Source of the DNA: Eubacterium sp. CAG:251
Lineage (GTDB): Bacteria > Bacillota > Clostridia > Oscillospirales > Acutalibacteraceae
Direction of reading: 5' to 3'
Length of the DNA: 32,443 nt
Assembly (NCBI GenBank): GCA_000436835.1
Contig: FR889123.1
Coordinates: 7,062-39,504 of the forward strand
Shown here: one piece after another, positions 22,076-31,063 of the stretch
Layout of the letters: the number at the start of each line of letters is the position of its first letter
How positions within the stretch are numbered: position 1 is the first letter of the stretch
The notes under the pieces: model-generated
What the model saw: only the letters and a program-made list of their open reading frames with translations
What the model was told of the DNA's origin: nothing
The model's database searches: none
Made by a program: the position numbers and the translations under genes

Positions 22076-23774
22076 TTAATTTAACCCTTTCATTTATCTT
22101 TTTTAATGTTTCAAAATCTACCTTTTCAACCTCACGGTCATACGTTAAAAGACCGTTTAGTTCATCCTCAACATCCGTAACCTGAGTATAAACAGTAGCG
22201 CTCAAGCCGTCCTTAATTTGAGGAATGATAGTTTTTGTAAACAGTCTTTTATAAGCCTCAGTCAAGGACTCACGGCTGAAAAAGACTTTATAACCAAACA
22301 TTTTATTATTAAAGGTGTGGCCCTTAAGTTTAAGACCGAGCCCACCGAATTCCGAAAGAACATAAGCACGATTACCCTTTTTAACCTTAATAGGTGTAAA
22401 ATAGATATGCTTTGAAATAACGTCGCTCTTGCCCATATCGTGCCAGCCCGAAGCCGAGTCAACAATACGAGTTTTATCGAGAGATTTAAGCTTGTCATAA
22501 GCCTTTTTGCTGTCAAACTGACCCCAGCCCTCATTAAACAAAACCCACAATGCTATACAAGGACAATTATAAAGAGTATCAACAATTTCTTCAAGCTCCT
22601 GATAATATAAGACTCTGCCTTCTTTATCTGTTCTGTGAAAAGTAGAATAATTATTATCGTTAAGCGTGATATTGACAAACGGAATAACGGATATTTCAAG
22701 ACCGTATTTGCCGCCGCCGTTTATCATATCCTGCCAAACGATAATGCCGTTAACATCGCAATAATGATACCATAAAAACGGTTCAACCTTAATGTGCTTT
22801 CTAAGCATATTAAATCCTGCCGATTTAACGTATTCAATATCAAATTTCATTGCCTCATTCGACGGAGGAGTTAAAAGACCGTCGGGATAATAGCCTTGAT
22901 CAAGAAGCCCATTATGGAAATACGGCTTATTATTCAAAAACAGCCTTTTGATACCGTCTTTATCGGTGCCGACTGAAAATTTACGCATACCGAAATATGA
23001 TTTTATCGTTTCTCCGCAAGCTGAAAATTCCACATTATATAAAAACGGAGATTCGGGTGACCACGATTTAAAATCGGGGATTGATACGCAGGTATCCTTT
23101 GTTTTGGCTATTAATTTATCACCGTCAAAGATTGACACCTCAACATCATTTGTTCCGAAATATTCAAACGATACGTTTGAATTATCATAGTCGGGTGTAA
23201 TTTTAACCTTTTCAAGGAATTTTTTAGGGGTTGATTCAAGCCAAACGCTTTGCCAAATACCGCTTTGACAAGTGTACCAAATACCGCCACGCTTAATTTT
23301 CTGCTTACCTCGTGAAAATTCGTTAGTATCTGAAAAATCAAGGCAAACTACTCTTATTTCATTTTCACCGTCTTTAATAAAATCTGTAATTTCAAATTTA
23401 AACGGTGTATATCCGCCTTTATGAGTTGCGACCTCTGCACCGTTAATAAAAACTGTTGCGATTTGGTCAACTGCACCGAAATTGATAAACACTCTGCCCT
23501 TATTAAAGCCTTTTGGAATTTCAAATTTTCTCTTATAAATCAAAAATTCACCGGGTTCAAGCGTTCTGTGAACACCCGAAAGATAAGACTCAGGCGAAAA
23601 AGGCACGCAAATATCGTACCTAAACATTTCGTCATCACAATCAGGCATACCGTAAAAAGCACATTTCCACATTCCGTTAAGACTTATATAGCTGTCACGA
23701 ACGAACTGCGGCCTTGGATATTCGCTAAGAGGATTATTTTTATCAAGCTTTTTACCCCATTTAGTAAGCAACAT
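22068..23774 (-). CDS. Glycoside hydrolase family 2 enzyme
   Basis: The 568-residue cytoplasmic enzyme has a GH2 sugar-binding jelly-roll (about 1-185, GGIWYTCQSGIWQSVWLE), a short immunoglobulin-like domain (about 186-270) and a TIM barrel (about 275-568). The acid/base is Glu415 in VLFNEGWGQFD and the nucleophile Glu475 in LSEFGGLGLK. The family includes beta-galactosidases, beta-glucuronidases and beta-mannosidases. The motifs do not settle the sugar. It is shorter than LacZ and lacks its C-terminal domains. The start ATG lies 2 bases after the ABC gene stop with GAGGGG inside that gene's end, so the two are translationally linked. Confidence 0.9.
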   Translation of the reverse strand: MLLTKWGKKLDKNNPLSEYPRPQFVRDSYISLNGMWKCAFYGMPDCDDEMFRYDICVPFSPESYLSGVHRTLEPGEFLIYKRKFEIPKGFNKGRVFINFGAVDQIATVFINGAEVATHKGGYTPFKFEITDFIKDGENEIRVVCLDFSDTNEFSRGKQKIKRGGIWYTCQSGIWQSVWLESTPKKFLEKVKITPDYDNSNVSFEYFGTNDVEVSIFDGDKLIAKTKDTCVSIPDFKSWSPESPFLYNVEFSACGETIKSYFGMRKFSVGTDKDGIKRLFLNNKPYFHNGLLDQGYYPDGLLTPPSNEAMKFDIEYVKSAGFNMLRKHIKVEPFLWYHYCDVNGIIVWQDMINGGGKYGLEISVIPFVNITLNDNNYSTFHRTDKEGRVLYYQELEEIVDTLYNCPCIALWVLFNEGWGQFDSKKAYDKLKSLDKTRIVDSASGWHDMGKSDVISKHIYFTPIKVKKGNRAYVLSEFGGLGLKLKGHTFNNKMFGYKVFFSRESLTEAYKRLFTKTIIPQIKDGLSATVYTQVTDVEDELNGLLTYDREVEKVDFETLKKINERVKLND

Positions 23775-23776
23775 AT

Positions 23777-25462
23777 TTACCCCTCACTTATAATTTTACC
23801 GTTTTTGATTTGAATGGTTTTATTACAAATATCAAGCGCAGCTTTCTTATGAGAAACAATAATGCAAGTAACATTATCAAGCGCTTTAAGATTAGTTAAA
23901 AATTCCTTTTCCGTCTTTTCGTCAAGAGCGGAGGTAGCCTCGTCGAGAAGCAAAATCGGAGAATCAGCAAGCAAACTTCTTGCAATCGCAAGGCGCTGTA
24001 CCTGCCCTTCGGAAAGGCCCAAACCTTTTTCACCTATTACGGTTTCAAGTCCCAACGGAAGCTCGTCAATAAACTGCTTAGCGCAGCTTATTCTTATTGC
24101 TTCTTCAATTTCAGCATCGCTTGCATCGGGATTAATAAAAGTAATATTGTCCTTAATTGTTCCCGATATAAGCATATTGCCCTGCGGAACATAAGAGAAA
24201 AGCTTTCGTGTATTTTTGTCAATAGGGATTTTACCGTTATTTGTATCAAGATAAATTTTACCGAAATTAAGATTAAATACACCCAAAAGAAGCTTTAAAA
24301 GCGTACTTTTGCCGATACCGGAAATGCCCATTATTGCTACAAAATCACCTTTTTTGATGCTCAGCGAGGTGTTATCAAGAATAATATCACGGTCAAATTT
24401 AAACGAAATATTTTCAAATTCAATCGATTTAAGGCTCTTATATGTAGCCGAAACATTTATATCACTTTGGTTAATTTCTTTTTCGTTTGGCAAATCGTCA
24501 AGTTCCATAATTCTTTCGGCAGAAGCGATAGTGGTATAATACTTAGGCATAATACCGGAAAGAGAAACAAACGGCGACTGAACCTGATTTACAAGTTGAA
24601 TAATGGCCGTTACCGTACCATACGTCATACCGTTAAACAAAATACTGTATGCACCAAAAGCAATGGCAAAAACAGTTCCCACACTGAAAACGGCACCAAG
24701 ACCTACATTAGCACATATACTGAAGTTTCGTTTTCTCATACGTGCTTTAAAATTATCATCTTGAAGTTCATCTGTAGTTTCATTAATTCTGTTTTCAACC
24801 GAAAAAGCCTTAATAACAAGAATATTTGACAAGATTTCCTGAATAAAGGAACGTGTTTTTCCCTCTGTTTCCTGCACTTTTTTATGAAGCCTTTTAAGCG
24901 TTTTTCTAAAAAAGCGGGTAATGATAAAAACAGTACAGCCGCCGACAATAAATATAAGTGCAAAAATCTTATCAATGATAATTAAATAAATAAGCGCACT
25001 CAAAAGCTTTGCGCCGAAGAAAGCCGATTCGGGAATAATTGTTGTAAAGCCCGATGCAACAAGAGTGGCATCATTAAACATACGGTTTTGCAAATCACCT
25101 GTATGAAACTTAGTTACCTTTTGATAGTCCTTTTTAATCACCAAATCAAGAATATACTTTTTAAGTATCATCTCAAGCCTTGCGCTGCAGCGCTCGCTCA
25201 AGCTGTTTTTAGTAATATTCAAAGCCATTTGAAATACTACCAAGCCGAGCATACAAAGTGCAAATTTAATGACAATATTGAAATCCTTTGCCTGGGTTGC
25301 ACCGTCAATAATGTTTTTAGAAAACTTAGCAAAAAAAACAGATGAAACGCCGTAAATTGCATTAAGAACAACAAGCAAAATCATCAACGGCACCTGCTTT
25401 TTGCAAACAGTGAACATCCATTTAAGAACATTTTTATCCTTTTTGCGGATTTTTTTAGCCAT
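23777..25462 (-). CDS. ABC exporter (fused membrane and ATPase domains)
   Basis: The 561-residue protein has a six-helix exporter membrane domain (about 20-310) followed by an ATPase: Walker A GISGIGKST (Lys385), Q-loop VPQGNM, signature LSEGQVQR, Walker B ILLLDEATSALDE and switch histidine in SHKKA. The LSEGQ signature is a known variant in peptide and lipid exporters. Exporters of this layout work as dimers and move peptides, lipids or drugs out of the cell. It starts 9 bases after an S24/S26-type peptidase gene. That pairing suggests a processed peptide as cargo, but no precursor peptide gene was found beside it. Confidence 0.93.
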   Translation of the reverse strand: MAKKIRKKDKNVLKWMFTVCKKQVPLMILLVVLNAIYGVSSVFFAKFSKNIIDGATQAKDFNIVIKFALCMLGLVVFQMALNITKNSLSERCSARLEMILKKYILDLVIKKDYQKVTKFHTGDLQNRMFNDATLVASGFTTIIPESAFFGAKLLSALIYLIIIDKIFALIFIVGGCTVFIITRFFRKTLKRLHKKVQETEGKTRSFIQEILSNILVIKAFSVENRINETTDELQDDNFKARMRKRNFSICANVGLGAVFSVGTVFAIAFGAYSILFNGMTYGTVTAIIQLVNQVQSPFVSLSGIMPKYYTTIASAERIMELDDLPNEKEINQSDINVSATYKSLKSIEFENISFKFDRDIILDNTSLSIKKGDFVAIMGISGIGKSTLLKLLLGVFNLNFGKIYLDTNNGKIPIDKNTRKLFSYVPQGNMLISGTIKDNITFINPDASDAEIEEAIRISCAKQFIDELPLGLETVIGEKGLGLSEGQVQRLAIARSLLADSPILLLDEATSALDEKTEKEFLTNLKALDNVTCIIVSHKKAALDICNKTIQIKNGKIISEG

Positions 25463-25471
25463 AAATAAACG

Positions 25472-25924
25472 TCACCTCTTTTTGAAAATATGCCTTTTAA
25501 TCCAATTAATCCCTCTTGGGAAAAGAAGAATAAAAGGGCGAACAGGCAAAAGAGCAACCCAAATCTTGGAATAAAGCTTATATGCCTTAGAGTTTTGGCA
25601 ATCGATATATTTTTTGCCGTCTTTATAAAAACCCACAAGCACACCGCAAATCATATCGTCTGTTACATATTCCTTTTTAGTTAAATTATCGCCGACAATA
25701 ACATAATGGTCATCGCACACCTCAACAATGCGGTGCATAATATACTTTCCCCGCTTTGTTACATAAACAGGAACGTCATATTTTTTAAGCCTGCCTTTAT
25801 TTTTAACGACAATAATATTATCACGCTGTTCGTGAATAAGCGGCTTCATAGATGTGCCCATGGTAAGGCCTGTATATTTGCCGTATGTATCAAGTATTTC
25901 TTTAATTGACTTACTCTGTTCCAT
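25472..25924 (-). CDS. Soluble S24/S26-type serine peptidase (signal-peptidase-like)
   Basis: The 150-residue protein has the signal-peptidase I motifs on a short frame: TMGTSMKPLI with the nucleophile Ser25, DNIIVVKNKGRLKKYDVPVY, IMHRIVEV with His64 where bacterial SPases have lysine (as in the SipW/ER type), and VIVGDNLTKK. There is no N-terminal membrane helix; only the C-terminal region (IWVALLPVRPFILLFP) is hydrophobic. The start is ATG 25924, because AGGA lies 5 bases before it. ATG 25936 would use no ribosome site. It heads an operon with an ABC exporter. Such S24/S26 proteins next to ABC exporters are often seen in peptide-export loci. Its substrate is unknown. Confidence 0.8.
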   Translation of the reverse strand: MEQSKSIKEILDTYGKYTGLTMGTSMKPLIHEQRDNIIVVKNKGRLKKYDVPVYVTKRGKYIMHRIVEVCDDHYVIVGDNLTKKEYVTDDMICGVLVGFYKDGKKYIDCQNSKAYKLYSKIWVALLPVRPFILLFPRGINWIKRHIFKKR

Positions 25925-25957
25925 TAAAATCCTCATAAAAAATAATATTACAAATAA

Positions 25958-25986
25958 ATTATAACAGATTATTATTTTATATGCAA
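25958..25986 (-). promoter_or_regulatory. SigmaA-type promoter of the peptidase-ABC-GH2-cyclophilin operon
   Basis: Minus-strand TTGCAT (25981-25986), a 17-base spacer and TATAAT (25958-25963) stand about 35 bases ahead of the ATG at 25924. Confidence 0.65.
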
Positions 25987-26015
25987 CAATAATTAAAACA
26001 AAGCTGCCTCTTGTA

Positions 26016-26044
26016 TTGACAAACTATTTCAAATATGCTAATAT
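26016..26044 (+). promoter_or_regulatory. SigmaA-type promoter of the FAD oxidoreductase gene
   Basis: TTGACA (26016-26021), 17 bases and TAATAT (26039-26044) are followed by a leader of about 80 bases. The leader contains a T7-GC-A7 palindrome (26106-26121) that ends at the AGGAG ribosome site. Confidence 0.68.
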
Positions 26045-26132
26045 AATGTGCAATAGATAATAATAAGACATGAAACTTAAGTCGAGCTATTGCAGCACGG
26101 CTTTATTTTTTTGCAAAAAAAGGAGTATATAT

Positions 26133-27536
26133 ATGAATTACGATTTGATAATTGTAGGTTCCGGACCTGCCGGTATTTTCACTGCACTTGAACTTATCAA
26201 GCGTGGCACAAAAAAGAAAATGCTTTTAATCGAGAAAGGTAAACCTGTTGAAAAGCGTCATTGTCCTAAGGCTGAGGTCGGTCACTGCGTAAACTGCAAG
26301 CCGAGCTGTGCAATTACAACAGGATTTTCAGGTGCAGGTGCATTTTCTGACGGTAAATTAAGCTTAAGCTATGAAGTCGGCGGAGATTTGCCAATGCTTA
26401 TCGGTGAGGACTTTGCTCAGGAACTTATCAACTATACGGACAAGATTTATCTTGAATTCGGTGCGGATACCAAGATTGAGGGAATTAACACAGACGATGC
26501 TATCAAGGAAATCAGAAAGAATGCTATCAAGGCAGGCTTAAAGCTTGTTGACTGCCCTATTCGCCACTTAGGAACAGAAAAAGCGCAGGAGCTTTATCTT
26601 AAAATTCAAAATTTCCTTGCCGACAACGGTGTTGATATGATGTTCTCAACAGAATGTAAGAATATCATTATAGAGGACAGCGTTTGCAAGGGCGTAATTA
26701 TTGACGATAAAGGTAAAGACGTTATCATCAATGCTCCTGAAATCGTTATTGCAACAGGCAGACGTGGTGCTGATTGGCTTGACAAGCTCTGCATTGAGCA
26801 CAACATTGCTCACAAACCCGGTACTGTTGATATCGGCGTAAGGGTTGAGTGCAGAAACGAAGTTATGGAAAAAGTAAACGAGGCGCTTTACGAATCTAAG
26901 CTTATCGGTTATCCGAGACCGTGGAAGAATAAAGTACGTACTTTCTGCCAAAATCCAGGCGGCTTTGTTGCGCAGGAAAACTACGATAACGACCTTGCTG
27001 TTGTAAACGGACACAGCTTTAAGGATAAAAAGAGTGAAAACACGAACCTTGCAATCCTTGTAAGCCACAACTTCACAGAGCCGTTTAATCAGCCTATTGA
27101 ATATGCTCAAAAGGTCGGCGAACTTACTAATATGCTTGGCGCAGGTCACATTATGGTACAGCGCTTCGGTGACATCCTTGACGGCAAGAGAACATGGCAG
27201 TATGAGCTTAACAAGAGTAATGTTAAGCCGACACTTAAGGACGCAGTTGCAGGCGACATCACAGCAGCTATGCCTTACCGTGCAATGACAAACATTATTG
27301 AATTTATCAAAATGCTTGACATTGTTGTACCCGGCTTTGCCTCAACTGAAACATTACTTTACAGCCCTGAGCTTAAGTTCTATTCAAACAAGGTTAAGAT
27401 GGACGAAAATCTTAACACTAATATCAAAGGGCTTCATTGCCTCGGTGACAGCTCCGGCTGGACAAGAGGACTTATGATGGCATCTGTTATGGGTGTGCTT
27501 ATGGGTCAAAAGCTCAGCGACGCCGAAAACAACTAA
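26133..27536 (+). CDS. FAD-dependent oxidoreductase, COG2509-like
   Basis: The 467-residue protein begins with a dinucleotide-binding fold (VGSGPAGIFTALEL, residues 8-21) and LLIEKG, then a cysteine-rich stretch (HCPKAEVGHCVNCKPSC) and TTGFSGAGAFSDGKLSL. These fit the uncharacterised FAD-dependent dehydrogenases of COG2509. GLHCLGDSSGWTRGLMMASVMG near the end is the second FAD contact region. The start is ATG 26133, 7 bases after AGGAG. An ATG at 26070 is in frame but has no ribosome site. The enzyme is cytoplasmic, single-gene, and ends at a strong terminator. Its codon use (many GCT, GGC, AAG) is noticeably less AT-rich than its neighbours, as in highly expressed genes. The substrate is unknown. 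Confidence 0.88.
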   Translation: MNYDLIIVGSGPAGIFTALELIKRGTKKKMLLIEKGKPVEKRHCPKAEVGHCVNCKPSCAITTGFSGAGAFSDGKLSLSYEVGGDLPMLIGEDFAQELINYTDKIYLEFGADTKIEGINTDDAIKEIRKNAIKAGLKLVDCPIRHLGTEKAQELYLKIQNFLADNGVDMMFSTECKNIIIEDSVCKGVIIDDKGKDVIINAPEIVIATGRRGADWLDKLCIEHNIAHKPGTVDIGVRVECRNEVMEKVNEALYESKLIGYPRPWKNKVRTFCQNPGGFVAQENYDNDLAVVNGHSFKDKKSENTNLAILVSHNFTEPFNQPIEYAQKVGELTNMLGAGHIMVQRFGDILDGKRTWQYELNKSNVKPTLKDAVAGDITAAMPYRAMTNIIEFIKMLDIVVPGFASTETLLYSPELKFYSNKVKMDENLNTNIKGLHCLGDSSGWTRGLMMASVMGVLMGQKLSDAENN

Positions 27537-27552
27537 ACATACACATAAAATT

Positions 27553-27596
27553 AACCCTCCCTGTTGAGTGCTCAACAAGGAGGGTTTGTTATTTTT
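27553..27596. terminator. Terminator shared by the FAD oxidoreductase gene and rpiB
   Basis: A 16-position stem (27553-27568 with 27571-27586, one mismatch) with a 2-base loop is followed on the plus strand by TTGTTATTTTTATTT. On the minus strand a weaker T-rich tail (TTAATTTTA) follows. Confidence 0.83.
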
Positions 27597-27662
27597 ATTT
27601 AACCTTTTGTTTTTTGTTTAATGAAATCAATTATTTTTTGCTTATCTTCGCTGAGGCATCAA

Positions 27663-28112
27663 TTAATAAAGCTTTTCGCCTTTTTCAATTGCCATTATTT
27701 GGTCAACACGATTTTGGTGCCTGCCGCCCTCAAATTCTGTATTAAGGAAAACGTCAACAAGTTCGATTGCAAGACCTGCCCCGATAACTCTCTCTCCCAT
27801 ACAAAGAGCGTTTGCATCATTATGAAGCCTTGTATATTTTGCGCTGAAATAATCGCTGCAACAGCAAGCACGAATACCCTTAACCTTATTTGCCGCCATA
27901 GAAATGCCAACACCTGTTCCGCAGCAAAGAATTGCAGCCGTGCACTCGCCCGATACTACCTTATCGCAAGCCTTTTGAGCAGAAATTGCATAATCAAACC
28001 TTTCAGGTGAGTAGCAACCTACGTCAACATATTCAACTCCTGTTTCGTCAAGATGCTTTTTGATTTCCTCTTTAAGTGAAAAACCTGCATGGTCACTGCC
28101 TAATGCTATCAT
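27663..28112 (-). CDS. rpiB: Ribose-5-phosphate isomerase B
   Basis: The 149-residue protein converts ribose 5-phosphate to ribulose 5-phosphate in the pentose phosphate pathway. It shows the RpiB/LacAB pattern: GSDHAGFSLKEEI at the start, AILCCGTGVGISMAANK with the catalytic cysteine, DYFSAKYTRLHNDANALCMGERVIG, and the C-terminal GGRHQNRVDQI. AAGGAG lies inside the end of tsaB, and the start is 1 base after the tsaB stop, so it is the last gene of the fhs-tsaE-tsaB-rpiB unit. Confidence 0.95.
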   Translation of the reverse strand: MIALGSDHAGFSLKEEIKKHLDETGVEYVDVGCYSPERFDYAISAQKACDKVVSGECTAAILCCGTGVGISMAANKVKGIRACCCSDYFSAKYTRLHNDANALCMGERVIGAGLAIELVDVFLNTEFEGGRHQNRVDQIMAIEKGEKLY

Positions 28113-28113
28113 A

Positions 28114-28794
28114 TTAATTCTCCTTGTCTTTCTTTTTTAGCTTAAGCTCCCGTTCTGCCTGACTTAGCCTTAAATAAACAGGCATAAGAGCGGCGGCTGA
28201 AATTTTTTCTTTATTTTCTGCAGCAAGAGCGACACCCTGACCGCATTGATATCTTTTATCCTCAGGCGCTAAAATTATATTGTCAATACCTAAATTATCA
28301 TAGCAAAGGCGTGCGCCGTCGCCTGCGATAATTACTTTTTCATACTTTTTAAGGTCATTTTTCAAATCGTCAATAGAAATTGCCCTATCCTCGCAAAGTC
28401 TTACCGCTTTGCCGTTTTTTATTTCAAAAAGTGCATTATAAAACTGCATACGCCTTGCGTCCATAACCGAGCAAACAATGCAATCCTCATCAAGAAAATT
28501 ACACGCAATCGCTTCTAACGTTGAAACGCTGACACAAGGAATATTATCATTAAACGCAAGCCCTTTAACCGTTGCCACGCCGATTCTTACACCGGTAAAA
28601 GAGCCGGGACCTGCCGTAACTGCAATTGCGTCAAGGTCAGATATTTTATAATCCCCCATTACCCTTTTAATCATAGGTAAAAGCGTTTCACTGTGAGTAA
28701 GACCTGCATTAATAAATTCACTTTTAATAACCTTTTTTCCGTCAGTCAAGGCAACAGATGCCGTAACAGCCGAAGAGTCAACAGATAAAATCAT
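28114..28794 (-). CDS. tsaB: tRNA t6A modification protein TsaB
   Basis: The 226-residue protein has the ASKHA-fold start MILSVDSSAVTASVAL and the family motif AVTAGPGSFTGVRIGVATVKGLAF. TsaB pairs with TsaD and TsaE to make threonylcarbamoyladenosine at position 37 of ANN-decoding tRNAs. It overlaps tsaE by 4 bases (ATGA). tsaD is not in this window. Confidence 0.94.
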   Translation of the reverse strand: MILSVDSSAVTASVALTDGKKVIKSEFINAGLTHSETLLPMIKRVMGDYKISDLDAIAVTAGPGSFTGVRIGVATVKGLAFNDNIPCVSVSTLEAIACNFLDEDCIVCSVMDARRMQFYNALFEIKNGKAVRLCEDRAISIDDLKNDLKKYEKVIIAGDGARLCYDNLGIDNIILAPEDKRYQCGQGVALAAENKEKISAAALMPVYLRLSQAERELKLKKKDKEN

Positions 28795-29225
28795 TCTTCT
28801 TCCTCTGATTTTTTATACATTTTAAAAAGCCTATCATTTTCGCCGATACGTTCAATCTCAATCATCAGCGTATCTTCAGGCAAAGCACCGTAAACATTTT
28901 CACTCCACTCAATCGCCATATATGCATCGGTTTCAAGAAAGTCAAAAAATCCGGTTGAATAAAGGTCATCCCAACCATCAACACGATACATATCAAAATG
29001 ATAAAGCGTATTTTCCTCCCCGATATAAGTATTGCAAATTGCAAAGGTCGGTGAGGAAACATCAACGTCAATGCCAAGTCCTTTGGCAAATCCGGTTGTG
29101 AAAGCGGTTTTGCCCATACCAAGCCCGCCGAGAAAAGCCACAACAGAACTTTTAGGCAAGCTTTTGGCAACCATTTCTCCGAGTTTTACAGTTTCTTCAT
29201 ACGAATGAGTTTTATATTCCTTCAT
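28791..29225 (-). CDS. tsaE: tRNA t6A modification ATPase TsaE
   Basis: The 144-residue protein has the TsaE P-loop as GGLGMGKTAFT (Lys39; the common form is GDLGAGKT), then VSSPTFAICNTY, HFDMYRVD and MAIEWSENV. It is the ATPase of the TsaB-TsaD-TsaE complex. The start ATG has AAGGGGA just after the fhs stop, 9 bases away. It overlaps tsaB by 4 bases. Confidence 0.95.
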   Translation of the reverse strand: MKEYKTHSYEETVKLGEMVAKSLPKSSVVAFLGGLGMGKTAFTTGFAKGLGIDVDVSSPTFAICNTYIGEENTLYHFDMYRVDGWDDLYSTGFFDFLETDAYMAIEWSENVYGALPEDTLMIEIERIGENDRLFKMYKKSEEEE

Positions 29226-29234
29226 AGTATCCCC

Positions 29235-30902
29235 TTAGAAAAGACCGACTGTATTGCCATTTTCGTCAATGTCAATTTTATAAGCTGCAGGAGATTTTGA
29301 AAGCCCCGGCATAGTCATAACAGAGCCGGTTTGACAAACAAGAAAACCTGCGCCGTTTGAAAGAGATGCGCTTGAAACGGTAATCTTAAAACCGCGAGGT
29401 CTGCCGAGCAAAGCCGGATTATCGGAAAGGCTGTATTGAGTTTTTGCCATACAAACAGGCATATTATCGCAACCAAGTTTGATAAATTCATCAATACTCT
29501 TTTTAGCTTCTTTAGTATATTCAACACCGTCTGCGCCGTAAATTTCCTTTGCGATAGTTTCGATTTTTTCATAAATCGGCATATTAATATCATAAAGAAA
29601 ACGGAAATTATTTTCTTTTTCGCAGGCTTTTATTACCTTATTTGCAAGGTCTATACTTCCTGCACCACCCTCTGCAAAACACTTAGTAACGGCAAAATCA
29701 GCGCCCTTTTGCTTACAGAATTTTTCAATAAATTCAATTTCCTTATCTGTATCTGCATAAAAATGGTTGATAGCAACAACAACAGGCACGCCGAATTTAT
29801 GGAGATTATCAATATGAGCAGCAAGATTTTCGCTACCCTTTTCAAGAGCAGCAAGATTTTCCTTTGCAAGTTCTTCTTTAGGCACACCGCCGTTATATTT
29901 CATAGACCTTACAGTAGATACAAGAACTATGCAAGACGGCTTTAAATTAGCAAAACGGCACTTAATATCAAGGAATTTTTCAGCGCCAAGGTCAGAGCCG
30001 AATCCTGCCTCAGTAATGCAATAATCACCAAGCTTCAATGCGGCTTTAGTAGCTCTTACAGAGTTACAGCCGTGAGCAATATTTGCAAACGGACCACCGT
30101 GCATAATGGCAGGTGTATTTTCAAGAGTTTGAACGAGATTCGGCTTAAGTGCGTCCTTAAGAAGAACGGTCATAGCACCGTTTGCCTTGATATCCTTACA
30201 ATAGACCGGCTCGCCGTCATAAGTATATGCAACTAAAATTTTACCTAACCTTTGCTTTAAATCAAAAATATCACTTGAAAGGCAAAGTATCGCCATAACT
30301 TCGCTTGCAACAGTAATAACAAAATGGTCTTCACGAGGAATACCGTTTAATTTACCGCCCAAGGAGCAAACAATATTGCGAAGCGCACGGTCGTTCATAT
30401 CAAGGCATCTTTTAACAAGAACTCTGCGCTGGTCAATACCAAGCTCATTACCCTGCTGAATATGGTTGTCAAGAATAGCGCACATAAGATTATTAGCACT
30501 CGTTATAGCGTGCATATCACCTGTAAAATGAAGATTAATATCCTCCATAGGAACTACCTGAGAATATCCGCCGCCTGCGGCACCGCCTTTAATTCCAAAA
30601 ACAGGACCAAGCGAAGGTTCTCTAAGTGCGGCAACAGCCTTTTTGCCAAGCTTATTAATAGCCTGTGAAAGACCGATAGAAACAGTTGTCTTTCCCTCGC
30701 CTGCCGGAGTAGGGTTGACAGCAGTTACCAAAACAAGTTTTCCGTCATCTTTATCTTTAAGTGCCTCAAGAGTTTCATTTGAAATCTTAGCCTTATAATG
30801 ACCGTAAGGCTCAATTCCCCCAGAGTCAAGACCGATCATTTCGGCAATCTCATTAATGTCCTTCATTTTTGCACGCTGTGCAATTTCAATATCACTTAAC
30901 AT
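29235..30902 (-). CDS. fhs: Formate-tetrahydrofolate ligase
   Basis: The 555-residue enzyme joins formate to tetrahydrofolate with ATP. It is a key step in acetogenic and purinolytic one-carbon metabolism. Visible marks are the P-loop TPAGEGKTTVSIGLSQA, EPSLGPVFGIKGGAAGGGYSQV, LHFTGDMHAITSANNL and the C-terminal KSPAAYKIDIDENGNTVGLF. The start is ATG 30902, as GAGGT lies 5 bases before it. An in-frame ATG at 30914 overlaps that ribosome site. Length is normal. It has its own promoter and is first in an operon with tsaE, tsaB and rpiB, an uncommon set. Confidence 0.97.
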   Translation of the reverse strand: MLSDIEIAQRAKMKDINEIAEMIGLDSGGIEPYGHYKAKISNETLEALKDKDDGKLVLVTAVNPTPAGEGKTTVSIGLSQAINKLGKKAVAALREPSLGPVFGIKGGAAGGGYSQVVPMEDINLHFTGDMHAITSANNLMCAILDNHIQQGNELGIDQRRVLVKRCLDMNDRALRNIVCSLGGKLNGIPREDHFVITVASEVMAILCLSSDIFDLKQRLGKILVAYTYDGEPVYCKDIKANGAMTVLLKDALKPNLVQTLENTPAIMHGGPFANIAHGCNSVRATKAALKLGDYCITEAGFGSDLGAEKFLDIKCRFANLKPSCIVLVSTVRSMKYNGGVPKEELAKENLAALEKGSENLAAHIDNLHKFGVPVVVAINHFYADTDKEIEFIEKFCKQKGADFAVTKCFAEGGAGSIDLANKVIKACEKENNFRFLYDINMPIYEKIETIAKEIYGADGVEYTKEAKKSIDEFIKLGCDNMPVCMAKTQYSLSDNPALLGRPRGFKITVSSASLSNGAGFLVCQTGSVMTMPGLSKSPAAYKIDIDENGNTVGLF

Positions 30903-30934
30903 AACATACCTCATTAATATTTAACTTAGTACTT

Positions 30935-30963
30935 ATTATAACATATATTATATAATATTCCAA
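30935..30963 (-). promoter_or_regulatory. Probable promoter of the fhs operon
   Basis: Minus-strand TTGGAA (30958-30963), 17 bases and TATAAT (30935-30940) precede the ATG at 30902 by about 32 bases. Confidence 0.6.
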
Positions 30964-30997
30964 CAATTAATTTTAACACAAAAAACACAATTTTCAC

Positions 30998-31026
30998 TTG
31001 ACATTGGCGCATTAATATATTTTAAT
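30998..31026 (+). promoter_or_regulatory. SigmaA-type promoter of the RodA-like gene
   Basis: TTGACA (30998-31003), 17 bases and TTTAAT (31021-31026) lie about 37 bases ahead of the TTG start. A TATAAT also lies at 31026-31031 but is 22 bases from the -35 box. Confidence 0.6.
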
Positions 31027-31063
31027 ATAATAAGTAAAACTTAATACTCAAAGGAGATAAAAA

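Noticed and set aside
26070..26132. Longer N-terminus for the FAD oxidoreductase
   Set aside because: The AGGAG site directly serves ATG 26133, and the dinucleotide-binding motif starts within ten residues of it.
27600..27662. Minus-strand frame ending LSEDKQKIIDFIKQKTKG after rpiB, possible gene remnant
   Set aside because: It is 19 codons with a stop immediately upstream and no start or ribosome site; too short to call.
30903..31063. Folate or purine riboswitch before fhs
   Set aside because: The leader from the predicted start is only about 25 bases, too short for a known riboswitch.
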